The translations under genes were made by a program, and so were the position numbers. A DNA stretch of 64,000 nt from Salticus scenicus (lineage: Eukaryota > Arthropoda > Arachnida > Araneae > Salticidae), in NCBI GenBank assembly GCA_963930645.1, contig OZ005648.1:272414403-272478402 (forward strand), given 5' to 3'. A model generated the notes under the pieces. That model ran no database searches. It saw only the letters and a list, made by a program, of their open reading frames with translations, and was not told the DNA's origin. Of this stretch, positions 45,166 through 55,189 are shown piece by piece. How positions within the stretch are numbered: position 1 is the first letter of the stretch; each line of letters starts with the position of its first letter.

Positions 45166-46842
45166 TTAGTCAGTTAAATTAGTGAGGTTCATAAGGTATG
45201 AGTAGATATTATTAAGTTTTTTAATTAACGGTTTTCTAGTTACTATTTCATTTAGCCAGTTAGGGGGTCGAGGGGTTGGATTTCGTAGATGGTCTGATTC
45301 AGTTAGTGGACAGTAAAAATAGTAATGCAGTGGAGTACCCTCCTCTCCACAGGGACACAGGGATGATCGTCGGCAGTGAAATCTGTACAGATAGGAGGGG
45401 AAGGGCCCATGGCCGGTAAGAAAAGCAGTGATAGGGGGAGATAGGGACCAGAAGTTTGCACTGGCCTGTGGAATCAGGGAGAAGGTGTGTCTCCCCTTCT
45501 CGGAGCTGTTCCACAGGTCTTGCCATTTAAGCTTTATGATTTTGTGAATTTTACTTTTTACATAAGAAAGGGGTGCAGGAATTGATGAGCATTTTGTGGG
45601 GAAATTAGTAGCCTGTTTTGCTAATGTATCTACAAGCTCATTGCCAACAACACCCCTGTGGGCAGAAACGTGTGCCAGGGAGCAAATTAGTTCGGAATTT
45701 AATAAAAGTTTTTTAATGTGTTGAATCTGTGGGTGTCTGCTCCTATGCCTAGCTATGGCCTGAAGACCCGAGAGACTATCGCTAAAGATGTTAACTTGCT
45801 GATTTTTGTATGAAGTGCTGGCCCATTCTTTGGCCTCAGCGATAGCGTGGATCTCGGCTTGAAAAACCGTGTTAAAGTCTTCGAGCCTGCATGCCCACTG
45901 ATGGCCCGCGACACCATGTACTAGCACGCAGAAAGCGGCTGCCACCCCGGTGTCCGTCTTGGAACCATCAGTGTAGATGGCAACCGGAGCAGAGGGAAGG
46001 AAGCTATTTTTGTTACAATTGGTTATACTTGGAGCAACATCCTTGCCTGGGTGAATATCCCAACTGCAGGTCAAGGATTGAATGGGGGTTTGTGGGAAAA
46101 TAATATTTGTGAGTTCGGGGTCTTTTAATTGTAGAATTTGAGTTTTGATGAACGTTTGAGAGACCTGCAGGTGAGCATGGGGAATCCCAGTAATCACAGT
46201 GAGGACATCAGTGGAGATAGTTTTGTATCCTCTTGCAATTTGCAAGAGGAAAGGTCTTTGTGCCGAGTTTAGACCTGTTATGGCGTCGGATCGCAGGTGT
46301 CCACCCCAGATGGCGGCTCCATATGTTAAAATCTTTTCAACAATGGTCCTATACCATGTCTTTAGGATGGAGGTGGAGATACCCCACCTTCTTCCCACCA
46401 TTCTTGTTGAGCTATGGTAGATACTCTGTGTTTTGAGTTTGAGTTCTTTAACGTGAGCCAGCCAGTTGAGGTGGCGATCAAATGTTATGCCAAGAAGTCT
46501 CATTTGATCGACATGGTTGACACTGATGCCGTCAATGCGCATCTTGGGATTCCGATTACGTTTGAGGGCTTTAGGAAATGCTAAGGTTAAGGCTTTAGTT
46601 TTGGAGGGGGAAAGTTTAAGGTCAAATTCCTTTAAAAGTTTACTTAGAAGGGACAAAGCCTCCTGGGCCTGGTCCTCCAGGTTTTTTCTGACACGACCCG
46701 AGAGAATCAGGGAGAAATCATCCGCATAGGCAAATGTGTTGAAGCCCGCAGAGTTCATGCGCTTGAGGATGCCGTCAGCAATTAAATTCCAAAGAATCGG
46801 GCCAAGGCATGAGCCCTGAAGGCAACCTTTGTTTGAGGGTGT
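45166..46842 (-). pseudogene. LINE RT (3' half) and RNase H
   Basis: Met-initiated part 45166-46758; the frame is open to about 46842. It begins GCLQGSCLGPILWNLIADG (RT motif 4/5 region) and FAYADDFSLIL (motif C with the YADD catalytic pair). Thumb: MRLLGITFDRHLNWLAHV. RNase H: YTDGSKTDTG (first D), FQAEIHAI (E), IFSDSLSGL (D), SAHRGVVGNELVDTLA (H, then D), so all catalytic positions are present. C-terminal CPCGEEGTPLHYYFYC is a zinc-knuckle-like motif. RT copies element RNA at the target site and RNase H removes the RNA strand. It is separated from the upstream RT half by one frameshift. Confidence 0.85.
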
Positions 46843-47863
46843 GCTGTGGAGCCCTCACCCCAGTTCACAAGGATTTTTCGTTGAGAAAGATACGAGCGGA
46901 TGACTCCTGCCAGATTAGCCGGGCAGTTAAGATCATGTAAGGCGCGAAGGATATTTGGCCACTCCACGTTGTCGAACGCTCCTTTAATGTCTAGCGAGAC
47001 GATAGTGGTGTAGTTTGATGCTTTGCAGCTTACGGCGCAGGAACTTTTAATTGCTTGCAAGGCTTGGTCACATGATCTGCCCTCTCTGAACCCAAATTGG
47101 TTTGGATGTAGCAGATTATTTGATTCAAGAAAGAAGTTAAGTCTCGTTACTATGAGTTTTTCTATTAATTTGCCTAAAGTGGGGAGGAGGCAGATCGGTC
47201 TATAGGAAGAGGGTTCAGAGGGTAATTTCCCTTGCTTCAAGAAATACACCACTTCGCCTCTTCTTAGTGTTTTTGGGAAGTGCTGATGTTTGAGACATAG
47301 GTTGGCCCATTGCAGGAGTAAATGGGGTAATGTTTTGTGCACGTTGCGTAGAATTTTGAAATCTATGTTATCAGGGCCAGGAGCCTTGTTGATGTTGAAG
47401 CTGTAAAGAGTGGCTTTAACCTCAGACTCCGTGAAGGGAACATCCGAGGGAGCCGAGAACGAAGGTGCTTCGTGGTGTGGATAAGCTGTTTGTGGGAAAA
47501 GGGTTTTGGTTAGAAATTCTAGATTTTGTTTTTTAGAGGATTGTCCTGGAGGACGTTCGAGTTTCAGTTCTGTGGGAGTGAAGAATTTATTGCTGTAGAA
47601 TTTTTGGGCAGTGCCAAAGATTTGTGTCTGCGAGTTGCAAAATTTTATCCATGCGGCGTGTTTGGCTTCATTTACGCGTTTTTTAAATATAGCTGAGTGA
47701 AATTTAATTTTCTGTTTATGTTGTTGGATTTGTGAGGGTTCGATGTATTTTAACTGTCTTCTCAGAGCAGTCAGATGATTCCGCATGGATCGTAATTGAG
47801 GTGACCAGAAGGAGTAGGCATACCGACGTCCCGATTTCTTTAGTCTGAAAGCGCTTCCCTAAT
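46782..47863 (-). pseudogene. LINE RT (5' half)
   Basis: First Met at 47786; the frame is open upstream to a TAG near 47871 and includes YAYSFWSPQLRSM. RT motifs in order: NKAPGPDNIDFKIL (motif 1/2), SYRPICLLPTLGKLIEKLI, NQFGFREGRSCDQAL and VSLDIKGAFDNVEW (motif A with its catalytic D). The frame then passes a one-base deletion near 46836 and turns to nonsense (AFRAHALARFFGI). The correct frame continues in the neighbouring entry. The linker between endonuclease and RT is partly kept; the endonuclease is gone. Confidence 0.85.
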
Positions 47864-47868
47864 GATTT

Positions 47869-47958
47869 TGATAAATCTTGATATGAAGCTAATCCGGTCA
47901 AGATAAGAGCAATAAGCAACAATAATATTCCTAAAAACACATTTTTTCCCCAGTACAT
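47869..47958 (-). CDS. Short ORF start with hydrophobic N-terminus
   Basis: From the ATG at 47958 (MYWGKNVFLGILLLLIALIL) a run of about 20 hydrophobic residues resembles a signal peptide or membrane anchor. After SYQDLSKSLGK the frame enters LINE sequence. It lies just outside the LINE 5' junction, so it could be a fragment of a host exon. Chance is equally possible. Confidence 0.2.
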
Positions 47959-48007
47959 TCTCAGGATGTCATTTCATTCTGAGGATATCCTATGGATGTA
48001 CTGGGGT
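47951..48007. repeat. Short inverted repeat
   Basis: CCCCAGTACAT and ATGTACTGGGG enclose about 35 bases that also contain AGGATGTC and GATATCCT. It lies at the outer edge of the LINE 5' side. Confidence 0.6.
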
Positions 48008-48324
48008 AAGTTGTGTTGTTAGGGCGGTTTCTGTTTCTTTTACAAAATGTCGCCAAAACTCAAATACACAGTAATAGAATAGAAGGTCTGTGAACACTTT
48101 ATCATCACTTCTTGAATGATTATAGCAGTTTATCGCTTAACAAACTTCCATATCATAGTTTACTTAGCTAAAATTATGAAATATAATAAAACAAGTTACT
48201 CTAAAGTAACGTAAGACGATAAAAAAAAATGTTTGTCGTGTGTTTATCAGAGAAACGCGCTGGGTACATGTGGCAACCCTAAGGCAACAAAATGCCTGAT
48301 GCGCCAGCTCGTATATATAGGAGC
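48008..48324. other. Unassigned intergenic DNA
   Basis: No gene or element recognised. Confidence 0.4.
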
Positions 48325-48525
48325 CTTAGTGAGAACGAGTCCAAATTTTTGGAGGGAATGCAAAATTGGCCGAGAGATTGTTATTTGGCAAACATCCAGT
48401 TATTCGGTGTTCCCTTATCGCTTGTTTTCTCTCAGTCACCCCTATTTTAACATTGGACTCTTTCAATCCGCACTTGCGCAGAGACTTCCATAGTCGCAAG
48501 AAATGTGGTTAAAGAATATAAGGAA
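48325..48525 (+). repeat. 225-bp dispersed repeat, copy 3 (diverged)
   Basis: Shares CAAATTTTTGGAGGGAATGC, CACCCCTATTTTAACATTGG and AGAAATGTGGTTAAAGAATA with copies at 28361 and 42556. The CAGTGCGG start is lost. Confidence 0.55.
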
Positions 48526-48610
48526 AGGGCATGTTTACAAACAAACGCTCTTTTAATCAATCTTTTCCACTCACGAGTGGCAAAAGGCCAACTCTATTGG
48601 TAGAAATACC

Positions 48611-49515
48611 AGTGTTTTGCCCTGAGTATAAGACTACTATTATATAGTAGTCTTACCTAAGACTATATGATAAGAGCTGGCGCAGTGTCCGCCATTTTCT
48701 AGCCCGTCTGGGAAAGTGTTGGCGGTAGAAAAAGCTAGGTTACCTGATTAGCGTTGTTATCGCCTTTCAGCTTCTATACAGATCAAGTGAGCTAGAACTT
48801 CTTATCACGAAACAAACAAGTTGGCAATTTTAAGAACATCGCCAACATTCTCAAAACTGTAACCCTTCACGTTAAAATAAATGTAATTTTAAAAAAATTT
48901 AAAAACAATAACTTAAAAAAACAGTACATTCATATTAAATTTGTCAAACAACTTTGAAAATTAAATAAAATAAGAAAAATCTTTCGCTACAAAGTTGCTC
49001 AGGGTATCAGCTTCTGCTCAGGGTATCCGCGAGCTTCATCTGCAATTTATAATCCACTTTTTCCTTCTTTCTGGATTAGAAGAAAATATAAACAGGCGGT
49101 GCTCTATTCTGGAGTTTTGCGTGCAATCTATTGCCGAAAAACCAACAATAATAAATCGTCATCCGGTCTTGTGGGCTAGAAAATGGCGGATGCGTCAGCC
49201 TATCAATGTAGGAGTTCTAGCCTTACCTGAGTTAAGACTACTATAAAACAGGATGAATCATTCGCCGCCATTTGTCAGTCATTGCTAAAACTAAGACTAT
49301 TGTATATGACTATTATATGAGATTATATAAGACTATTATATAATGGTCTTAGGTTTGACAGTGACGAACTACCATATAAGATTATTATATGAGACTATAT
49401 AAGACTATTATATAGTAATCTTAAGTTTAGCAATGACGGACATGACGTACAAATGGCGGCGAATGATTCAGCCTGTTATATAATAGTCTTAACTTGAGTA
49501 GAGTGTTTTGCCCTG
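48611..49515. mobile_element. Nested fold-back complex flanked by 15-bp direct repeats
   Basis: GTGTTTTGCCCTGAG stands at about 48612 and 49499. Inside are two inverted-repeat pairs: CCGCCATTTTCTAGCCC (about 48690) with GGGCTAGAAAATGGCGG (about 49174), and GAATCATTCGCCGCCATTTG (about 49253) with its complement (about 49455). Repeated ATATAAGACTATTATATA units fill the centre. No ORF. Confidence 0.55.
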
Positions 49516-49744
49516 AGCGTGACGTCAGCTGTGCTTTCCTTATTAGAATCAAAATTATGATTGCATGTTCTGTTCAGAAATAACGCAAAGGGGTGAATCC
49601 CAGATTGTCGCCAATTACCATTGTGCAGTTCTTTTGCGATATTAAAGTCACTCATTTTCAGCCTTCATTTCCTTGTTTCCTATTTAGTAGTTAATTTGTC
49701 GATCTTTGGTATAGCCCAATTTTCTTTTAACCATTTTTCAACAT
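49516..49744. other. Unassigned intergenic DNA
   Basis: No feature recognised. Confidence 0.4.
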
Positions 49745-49884
49745 AAATAAAAAGTGTTTATGACTTCGTCTGTCAGTTTTCCTATCCGTCCTCTGACTAC
49801 CATAAATACTTATGGATGGAATTTCTTGAAATTGATGTACACTATTACAGTTAACAAGAAGGCATTCCCTAATGAAAATGAGGT
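49745..49884 (+). repeat. Zeta repeat, left half (split by Penelope)
   Basis: AAAAAGTGTTTATGACTTCG, a GTCTGTCAG-type run, TGGAATTTCTTGAAATTGAT and AATGAAAATGAGGTAAATAC match 37310-37440. The repeat resumes at 53181. Confidence 0.7.
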
Positions 49885-50263
49885 AAATACTTCTATTGTT
49901 AAAACCAAGGAAATCTTCAACGTCTTGAACGCCAAAAGGAAAAATTGGAAAGCAGACAATTGTTTCGGTAACATTTAGCTGAAGAAATTAGAGAGAAGTT
50001 CTCATATAGACAGGAAAGCAATCGAATTCTGATCAACCAATAGAATCACGTGAAATGTGAAGGATTGACCAATAGGAATTTGGGAAACACAAGTTGTGAA
50101 AAATGTAGAAGAAATTAAGAAAATGTGAACTAAATGTGAAATTTCCAACAATCAGACAGATGAGGTACAGCGGAATCACAAATGGCAATATTTTAAAGAT
50201 TTTTATAGATGTAAAAAGCTTCAAAGAAATCGAGTTCTTAAGTGGACTTAGGCCTGCATATTG

Positions 50264-50467
50264 CAATCGGCAGCCAAAATATTCCAACGCTAGCAATAAT
50301 TCCTATACAAAAAAAGTACACTTAACACTGTTTTGTTAAACAAATTCTTTTAGAATCATGTTCTTAGAATGATTCGACAAGGATTTATTTAACAAAACAG
50401 TATTAAGCGTACTTTTTTTTTTATATAGGAATTATTGTTAGCGCTCGAATAATTTTGCAGCTGACTG
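50264..50467. mobile_element. Tc1/mariner-type fold-back MITE, copy C
   Basis: CAATCGGCAGCCAAAATATTCC to TTTTGCAGCTGACTG, with the family arms GTACACTTAACACTG and AACAAAACAGTATTAAGCG. More diverged than copies A, B, D and E; the central part is shortened. It interrupts the minus Penelope arm. Confidence 0.75.
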
Positions 50468-50640
50468 TATTTTAGTTGAATCAAATTTTAAATTATGCTT
50501 TTTCTCCCAGTTTTCCTCAGAAATAACCGATTTATTGGTTTCCTGCTTATGGACACAACTATTATGCTCTTTTAGACGGAATTGAAGACTGCGTTCAGTT
50601 TGACCAATATGTATATTAAACCTCATTGACAGAAAATACT
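50468..50640 (-). pseudogene. Penelope GIY-YIG endonuclease fragment
   Basis: The minus strand reads HIGQTERSLQFRLKEHNSCV, then KSVISEENWEKKHNLKFDS. This matches the GIY-YIG pattern of Penelope-like retroelements (YIGQTGRSL..R..EH, then a second H/E block with K..VAEH...NH.F). It breaks off at the TA where the MITE inserted; the rest follows at 50035-50262. The enzyme nicks DNA to prime element insertion. It is truncated at the 5' side and not functional. Confidence 0.75.
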
Positions 50641-50739
50641 ATAGATTCCCCAAGAATTATACATATCTATAACTGAGAAAAAACTAATTATTCTATACAG
50701 TACAAATATACCTCTATTATAGACAATAACTCTATAGAC

Positions 50740-51212
50740 AAACTATAAACTCTGTAGACATTAATATCAAATTCACAAATGAAATAAAACATAATGGATC
50801 ACTTCTATTCCTTGATACTCTTGTCTCTTGCACTGAAAAAAGATTTCTCACCGCTGTCTATCGTAAAAAATTTTTGCAGTCTTTCTACCTTCCCATACGT
50901 TCATGTCATTCACCTATTCAAGAAATGGCAGCTTTCGTTAATCGTGTTCCGATTCTGTTTTATTAAGCTCTGAAATCAAATATCTGAAAGCCATAACAAT
51001 TGACAGAGGTTATAACCTTTCCATTTTAGATAAAGCTACCAAAAAATACAATTCCCTCGTACTTCGTCAACTAAATCAGTCTCTTAATATCTGCATTGTT
51101 CTACTCCATTTTTTAAAATCCAGTCATGTCATAGCTAAAGACCTTAAACAATATGATTTTTTCGCCTTCCAATAAAATCACCTTTTCTCGTTAAAAAATC
51201 CTACAGATCTAT
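50740..51212 (+). pseudogene. Penelope reverse transcriptase, C-terminal part
   Basis: The plus strand reads INIKFTNEIKHNGSLLFLDT, then LVSCTEKRFLTAVYRKKF, SCHSPIQEMAAF and, after a frameshift, SEIKYLKAITIDRGYN. The LPFLDTLV...F.T.VYRK... pattern is the post-palm region of Penelope RTs. Palm and fingers are missing. The linker to GIY-YIG is interrupted by the mariner at 51214. Confidence 0.8.
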
Positions 51213-51213
51213 A

Positions 51214-51922
51214 CAAGGTCTGTTCAAAAAGTATCCGACCGATGACCACAAAAAATATCTTATCTACTCTGCAGGAATGGGATCCTAATCCCCTTCAAAG
51301 TAGGCCCCTTGTGCTTCCACACACATACATAACCCAGCGTTCCTTTCATTGCCGAAAAACACTTTTGAAAGGCTTCTTTTATAATGGTGTTCAACACCGC
51401 CGTCGCGTTCTGCTATATGTCACCTCTACTCTGAAAACGGGATGAATGCGATGGCGCATTGTCATGATGCATCTGTCAGTTTTTCGCCAAACGGTGACAA
51501 AAGACTACTATCTAGAAGTTCTTTGCTGACTCCGTGATGCAGTTCAGCGCCAAAGACCAGACCCATGGATTGCGTAAAACTGGCAGTATCATCATAACAA
51601 TGTGTCATCACATTCATCACACCTGATTCAAATATTCTTGGCAAAGCATGGAATTCCAGTCGTTCGCCAATCTCCCTACTCCCTAGTCATGGCTCCTTGT
51701 GACTTCTGGTTGTTCCCGAAATTGAAAATGTCATTGAAAGGACCCCGTTTTCAGAGTAGAGATACGATAATGCAGAATGCGACGACGGAGTTAGACACCA
51801 ATGCTGGACTAAGTGTGTGGAGGCGCAAGGGACCTACTTTGAAGGGGATTAGGATCCCAATCCCGCAAAGGAACTAAGATATTTTTCTGGTCAAAGGTCG
51901 GATACTTTTTGAACAGACCTTG
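51214..51922. mobile_element. Rearranged mariner with two 3' halves
   Basis: Ends CAAGGTCTGTTCAAAAAGTA and complement, TA on both sides. The inverted arms extend about 100 bp and include the transposase stop region in both orientations, so the left end is an inverted copy of the 3' end. Full-length mariners are about 1.3 kb. Confidence 0.8.
51559..51877 (+). pseudogene. Mariner transposase C-terminal fragment
   Basis: Reads SSHLIQIFLAKHGIPVVRQS, then PYSLVMAPCDFWLFPKLK, LKGPRFQSRDTIMQNATTEL and, in another frame, KCVEAQGTYFEGD. This is the mariner D34D block: the final catalytic D of APCDF is kept, while the second D (HHDN) reads HHNN here and SP-D has become SLVM. The left inverted half retains HHDNAPSHSS but is fused to RFQSR, with the segment between deleted. 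Neither half can encode an active enzyme. Confidence 0.85.
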
Positions 51923-52260
51923 TATAATTCTTGTGGCATCTATAGTATTTCGTGTCTATATATGGTTTAACATACATTGGTCATTTGTTATGTATTGATC
52001 AACATATTAATTACATTCGTAAGCCGGAAACTAATAAATCGGTTATTTCTAAGCACTGCTAGGAGAAAAACCGTAATTTTAAATTTGATTCAATTAAAAC
52101 AATTTGCAGACCTAAATCCACTCAAAAACTCGATTTCATTGAAGCTTTTTACTTCTATAAAAACTTTAAAAAGATTGTCAATTGTGATTTCGCTGTGCCG
52201 CATGTGTCTGATTGTTAGAAATTTTGCATTCAGTCCACATTCTTTTAATTTCTTCTGAAT
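51923..52260 (+). pseudogene. Penelope GIY-YIG domain, plus copy
   Basis: Reads CGIYSISC, then YIGHLLCIDQHINYIRKPET and NKSVISKHC.EKNRNFKFDS, IKTICRPKSTQKLDFIEAFY. It matches the minus-arm fragment, including KSVIS and FKFDS. Frameshifts and a stop in place of W break it. It follows the RT remnant after removal of the mariner. Confidence 0.75.
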
Positions 52261-52324
52261 TTTTCACAACTTCTGTTTCCAAAATTCCTATTGGTCAGAC
52301 CCCAACATTCCATGTAATTCTGTT

Positions 52325-52771
52325 CAGGTCCCGACTATGCTATTTGAAGACCCGGGGCACTGATGCTATTTGGAGGCCCCTTAGAGCTCTCCAAAAGTAC
52401 CCATTCTCAAAAACAGAAATAAATAAAATTAGTGCATTTTTAAAAATTTTCCTTCAATTATACCTTCTATTTCCTCATTTTTTTTTTTAGCAAACTATAA
52501 CAAAATCATTAGTTTTATGTTCAAGACAAATGAAAACTGAAGCATATTGATCATCCAATGTTTAGGAAATTATTCACAAAATTTAACAATTTTTTAAGCT
52601 CTTTAATAAAATATAGAAAGAAAAAATTAATCAATTTTGTTTTTAATAGTTTTTGTTTTTAATATAATGAAAAAATTCATACTATTGCTTCTCAATTTTT
52701 GGAAATGAGGCCCCCTAAATTTGGAGGCCCTGGGCCAGTGCCCCGTGTGCCCGTGCCATAATCTGGCCCTG
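52325..52771. mobile_element. 447-bp hAT MITE
   Basis: Perfect 8-bp duplication ATTCTGTT (52317-52324, 52772-52779). Ends CAGGTCCCGACTATG and, inverted, CAGGGCCAGATTATG; inner CGGGGCACTG shared. Inserted in the Penelope 3' region; the sister arm near 50040 shows the uninterrupted sequence. Confidence 0.9.
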
Positions 52772-52811
52772 ATTCTGTTGGATAATCAGAATTCGATTCG
52801 TCTCCGATATA

Positions 52812-53025
52812 CAGTCGGCAGCAAAAGCATCCGAACACTAGCCAATAATCCCGATGTCGAAAAAGTACACTTAAAACTGTTTTGTTAAATAAATCCTTGT
52901 CGAATCATGTTCTTAGACTGACTAAGAACATGACTCGACAAGGATTTATTTAACAAAGTAGTATTAAGTGTACTTTTTTTAGACAGGGATTATTGCTAGT
53001 GCTCCGATACCTTTGCTGCCGACTA
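52812..53025. mobile_element. Tc1/mariner-type fold-back MITE, copy D
   Basis: CAGTCGGCAGCAAAAGCATC at the left, CTTTGCTGCCGACTA at the right with one end change, TA flanks, arms meeting at GACTGACTAAGAAC. Inserted in the Penelope 3' region. Confidence 0.85.
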
Positions 53026-53053
53026 TATACGAGCACTTCTCTCTTTATCTATA

Positions 53054-53095
53054 CGCTGAAGACGGTACGCTATATGCTACCGAAACAGCTGTCTG
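53054..53095 (+). ncRNA. Hammerhead-like motif in Penelope 3' region
   Basis: CTGAAGA at 53056-53062. Stem II GGTA-GC with GCTACC (53064-53081). GAAA at 53082-53085. Stem III palindrome ACAGCTGT (53085-53092), then the classic GTC triplet ending at 53093. Stem I is weak. One extra C separates core and stem II, the same kind of deviation as at 36409. The minus arm holds a decayed version near 49945-49975. Confidence 0.5.
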
Positions 53096-53180
53096 CTTTC
53101 CAATTTTTTCCCTTTGGCGTTCAAGAGGTTGAAGACTTCCTCAGTTTTAATAATCTCGCGCCAAGTCGTCTTTTTATACA

Positions 53181-54335
53181 AAATACCACTATTAGTTTAT
53201 GTAACAGGACACCCAAAATAATTTCAAAGCACTGCATTCTCTGAGAGGTATTCCTATAATAATATTTTAATATAGTTATTTTGTGCAAATCAGAATAAAA
53301 TTGATAATTATTATTTATATATATAAAAAATGTGTTCTGCATAATGTAGTATGATTAGCATTAAGATTATAGGCAATACAAAAATATTCTAGTACATTAA
53401 TGTCTATGACTGGAAATTGCTTGATTTGTATTTTTAGTTGGATAAAGTGTTTTTAACACTTTTTAACAGTGGAAGGAACGCTGGGCTAAGTGTATGTTTT
53501 AGAGTGATTAAAATTTGAAATAGTTTATCATTCTGTTCGTCTCTAGTATCCGTAAATGTTTTCAGAATTTCTTCAAAATGATATTTTTTTAAAGTTTTCA
53601 ATGACATGTTATTTTAAAATGGTATAAATAGCACAACATGTATGTGTACAAGAAACCCAAAAGAATGCCAATGGAATGTGTTCTATGAAGAGCATTTTTG
53701 TGTCAAATATTTAAATAACTTTATGCTGCATAAGTGATATTTATACTTCACACGCATAAAAAAATGTTTTCCATAAAATGTAGTATGATTAGCATTAAGA
53801 TTTATAGGGACACGCAAAAATATTTAGATACATTAAGGGCTATAATTGCATTTTCGTTTTTATGAAGCCTTTTAACGATGTTTAAGAATGATTATGATTT
53901 TAATTAGTCTGTCTGTCGTTTTGCCCGTCTGTGCAAGCTCTAGCACCGGTCAATATTTTCAGAATTTCAACAAAATGATATGTTATTCAAGTTTACTGTG
54001 GTGTGTTCCCCATTTAAAATAATATAAATATCCCCATTAGCTTGTGCACAGGGATTCTCAAAAGAATCCCAATGCATTGCGTTCTATGAGAAGCATTTTT
54101 ATAAATCATATTTAAATAAGTTCGTACCACACAAATCATAGTGAAATTGGCATTTATTATTCACATAGGGGAAAAAATGTTTTATATAGAATGGTATGTT
54201 TAGCGCTCAGATTTACAGGCCTACACTCAAATATTCAGATACATTACGGGTTAAAATTGGAAATTGCTGGAACTATATATACTTCTGTTTGTGTTAAGTG
54301 TTGTTAACACTTTTCAACAATGCTTAAGAGGGATC
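53181..54335 (+). repeat. Zeta repeat, right half, with decayed units
   Basis: AGTTTATGTAACAGGACACCC and TGAGAGGTATTCC resume the zeta unit. Further hairpin-like heads (AGTGTTTTTAACACTT at about 53456, TGTTAACACTTTTCAACA at about 54300) and GTCTGTCTGTC runs mark two or three more decayed copies. Confidence 0.6.
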
Positions 54336-54559
54336 ATAAATTTATTTATTCTATCTATCTGTCCATTGTGTGATCACGTAGGGAAAAAGTACATTGAACG
54401 TTAAACAATGCAACGAGAACGCATAACTGGAAAGCATTAGTAATCTATGCGAAACGCATGAGTTTTCGTTCTTGTTTACTTTTAGCGTATGTTGCCAAAT
54501 TGCAGGCGCTATTTTTACCGGGCGCCATTTTTTTATGGTTTAGGTTCCATGTTCTATCG

Positions 54560-55145
54560 CAAAAAACTTAAAAACAAAAAACAAAACAGCAGTTTTTATG
54601 TGCAGTATAAGTATTTTTTTATTCATATTAAATATATTGCAATATATAATATGATTGCCAAAAAAAAAAAGGCGGGGGGGAGGGGAGCCATACATTGTCT
54701 ATGGATGAAATTTCTTGTAGCAGCAGCAGCAGCAGCTTTATATGTTTGGCAGCACTACACAAAACAAAATTAACATATATTTCTTAAATGCACAAAACCA
54801 TGTTTCACATACAATTATTTTGAAATTTATCTTTAATTTACAGAGGCATGCAAAAGAGCTCTGAAAGATTTGTGTTATATTTGTAAGTGGAAAGAAGAGC
54901 ATTTCAAGTTATGTCCCTCTTTTCTCTCTCTTTCTCTTGGTGTTAGTTTTAAATACATTGTACGGTACATAAAATTTGGTGGACGATATACAGGGCTAAT
55001 CAAAATTAGTCAAACAAGTTTAATAAAGCAGGATGGCCGACATTTTTCTGAATAATTTGAAGTAAATTAAAAAGGGCAGTAGCTCTTTTCACACAGAAGT
55101 GCAATTTAAATAAAAGTGTTTCTAAAACCATTTTGAAACGTTTTT
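54560..55145 (+). repeat. Beta-like repeat, decayed
   Basis: CCATGTTTCACATACAATT, TTACAGAGGCATGCAAAAGA and GGGCAGTAGCTCTTTTCACACAGAA parallel 25808-25880 and 26440-26465. CAG repeats at 54720-54735. No gene. Confidence 0.5.
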
Positions 55146-55189
55146 AAAGTACAATAAAATTGTTCAAATACAGTACATTCTATCTTTGA

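Larger units (their letters stand above)
44536..47868 (-). mobile_element. 5'-truncated LINE with RNase H (I/R1/LOA type)
   Basis: Minus-strand element with RT, thumb, RNase H and a C-terminal zinc-knuckle region. ORF1 and the APE endonuclease are missing at the 5' side. The 3' side is a non-coding tail of about 600 bp with AATAAA-like signals and two copies of a GAGCNGGGGCTNCTCC block (44540-44575 and 44870-44905). RNase H after RT excludes typical jockey and CR1 clades; I cannot settle which RNase H-bearing clade. Confidence 0.8.
49898..53180. mobile_element. Composite Penelope-like element, inverted dimer
   Basis: Two 5'-truncated copies lie head to head: a minus copy (49898-50640) and a plus copy (about 50740-53180). 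They share the GIY-YIG coding end and the 3' region (for example AATCAGAATTCGATT at about 52785 and its complement near 50020). AAATACTTCTATT (49885-49897) and AAATACCACTATT (53181-53193) flank the whole, in the same zeta repeat, and look like a 13-bp target duplication. Later insertions: MITE 50264-50467, mariner 51214-51922, hAT 52325-52771, MITE 52812-53025. Confidence 0.75.

Noticed and set aside
46199..46729. Plus-strand ORFs across the LINE
   Set aside because: They are antisense shadows of the well-supported minus-strand RT and RNase H.
54716..54736. CAG trinucleotide run as a coding polyglutamine/polyalanine tract
   Set aside because: Lies in a decayed beta-like repeat with no supporting reading frame.
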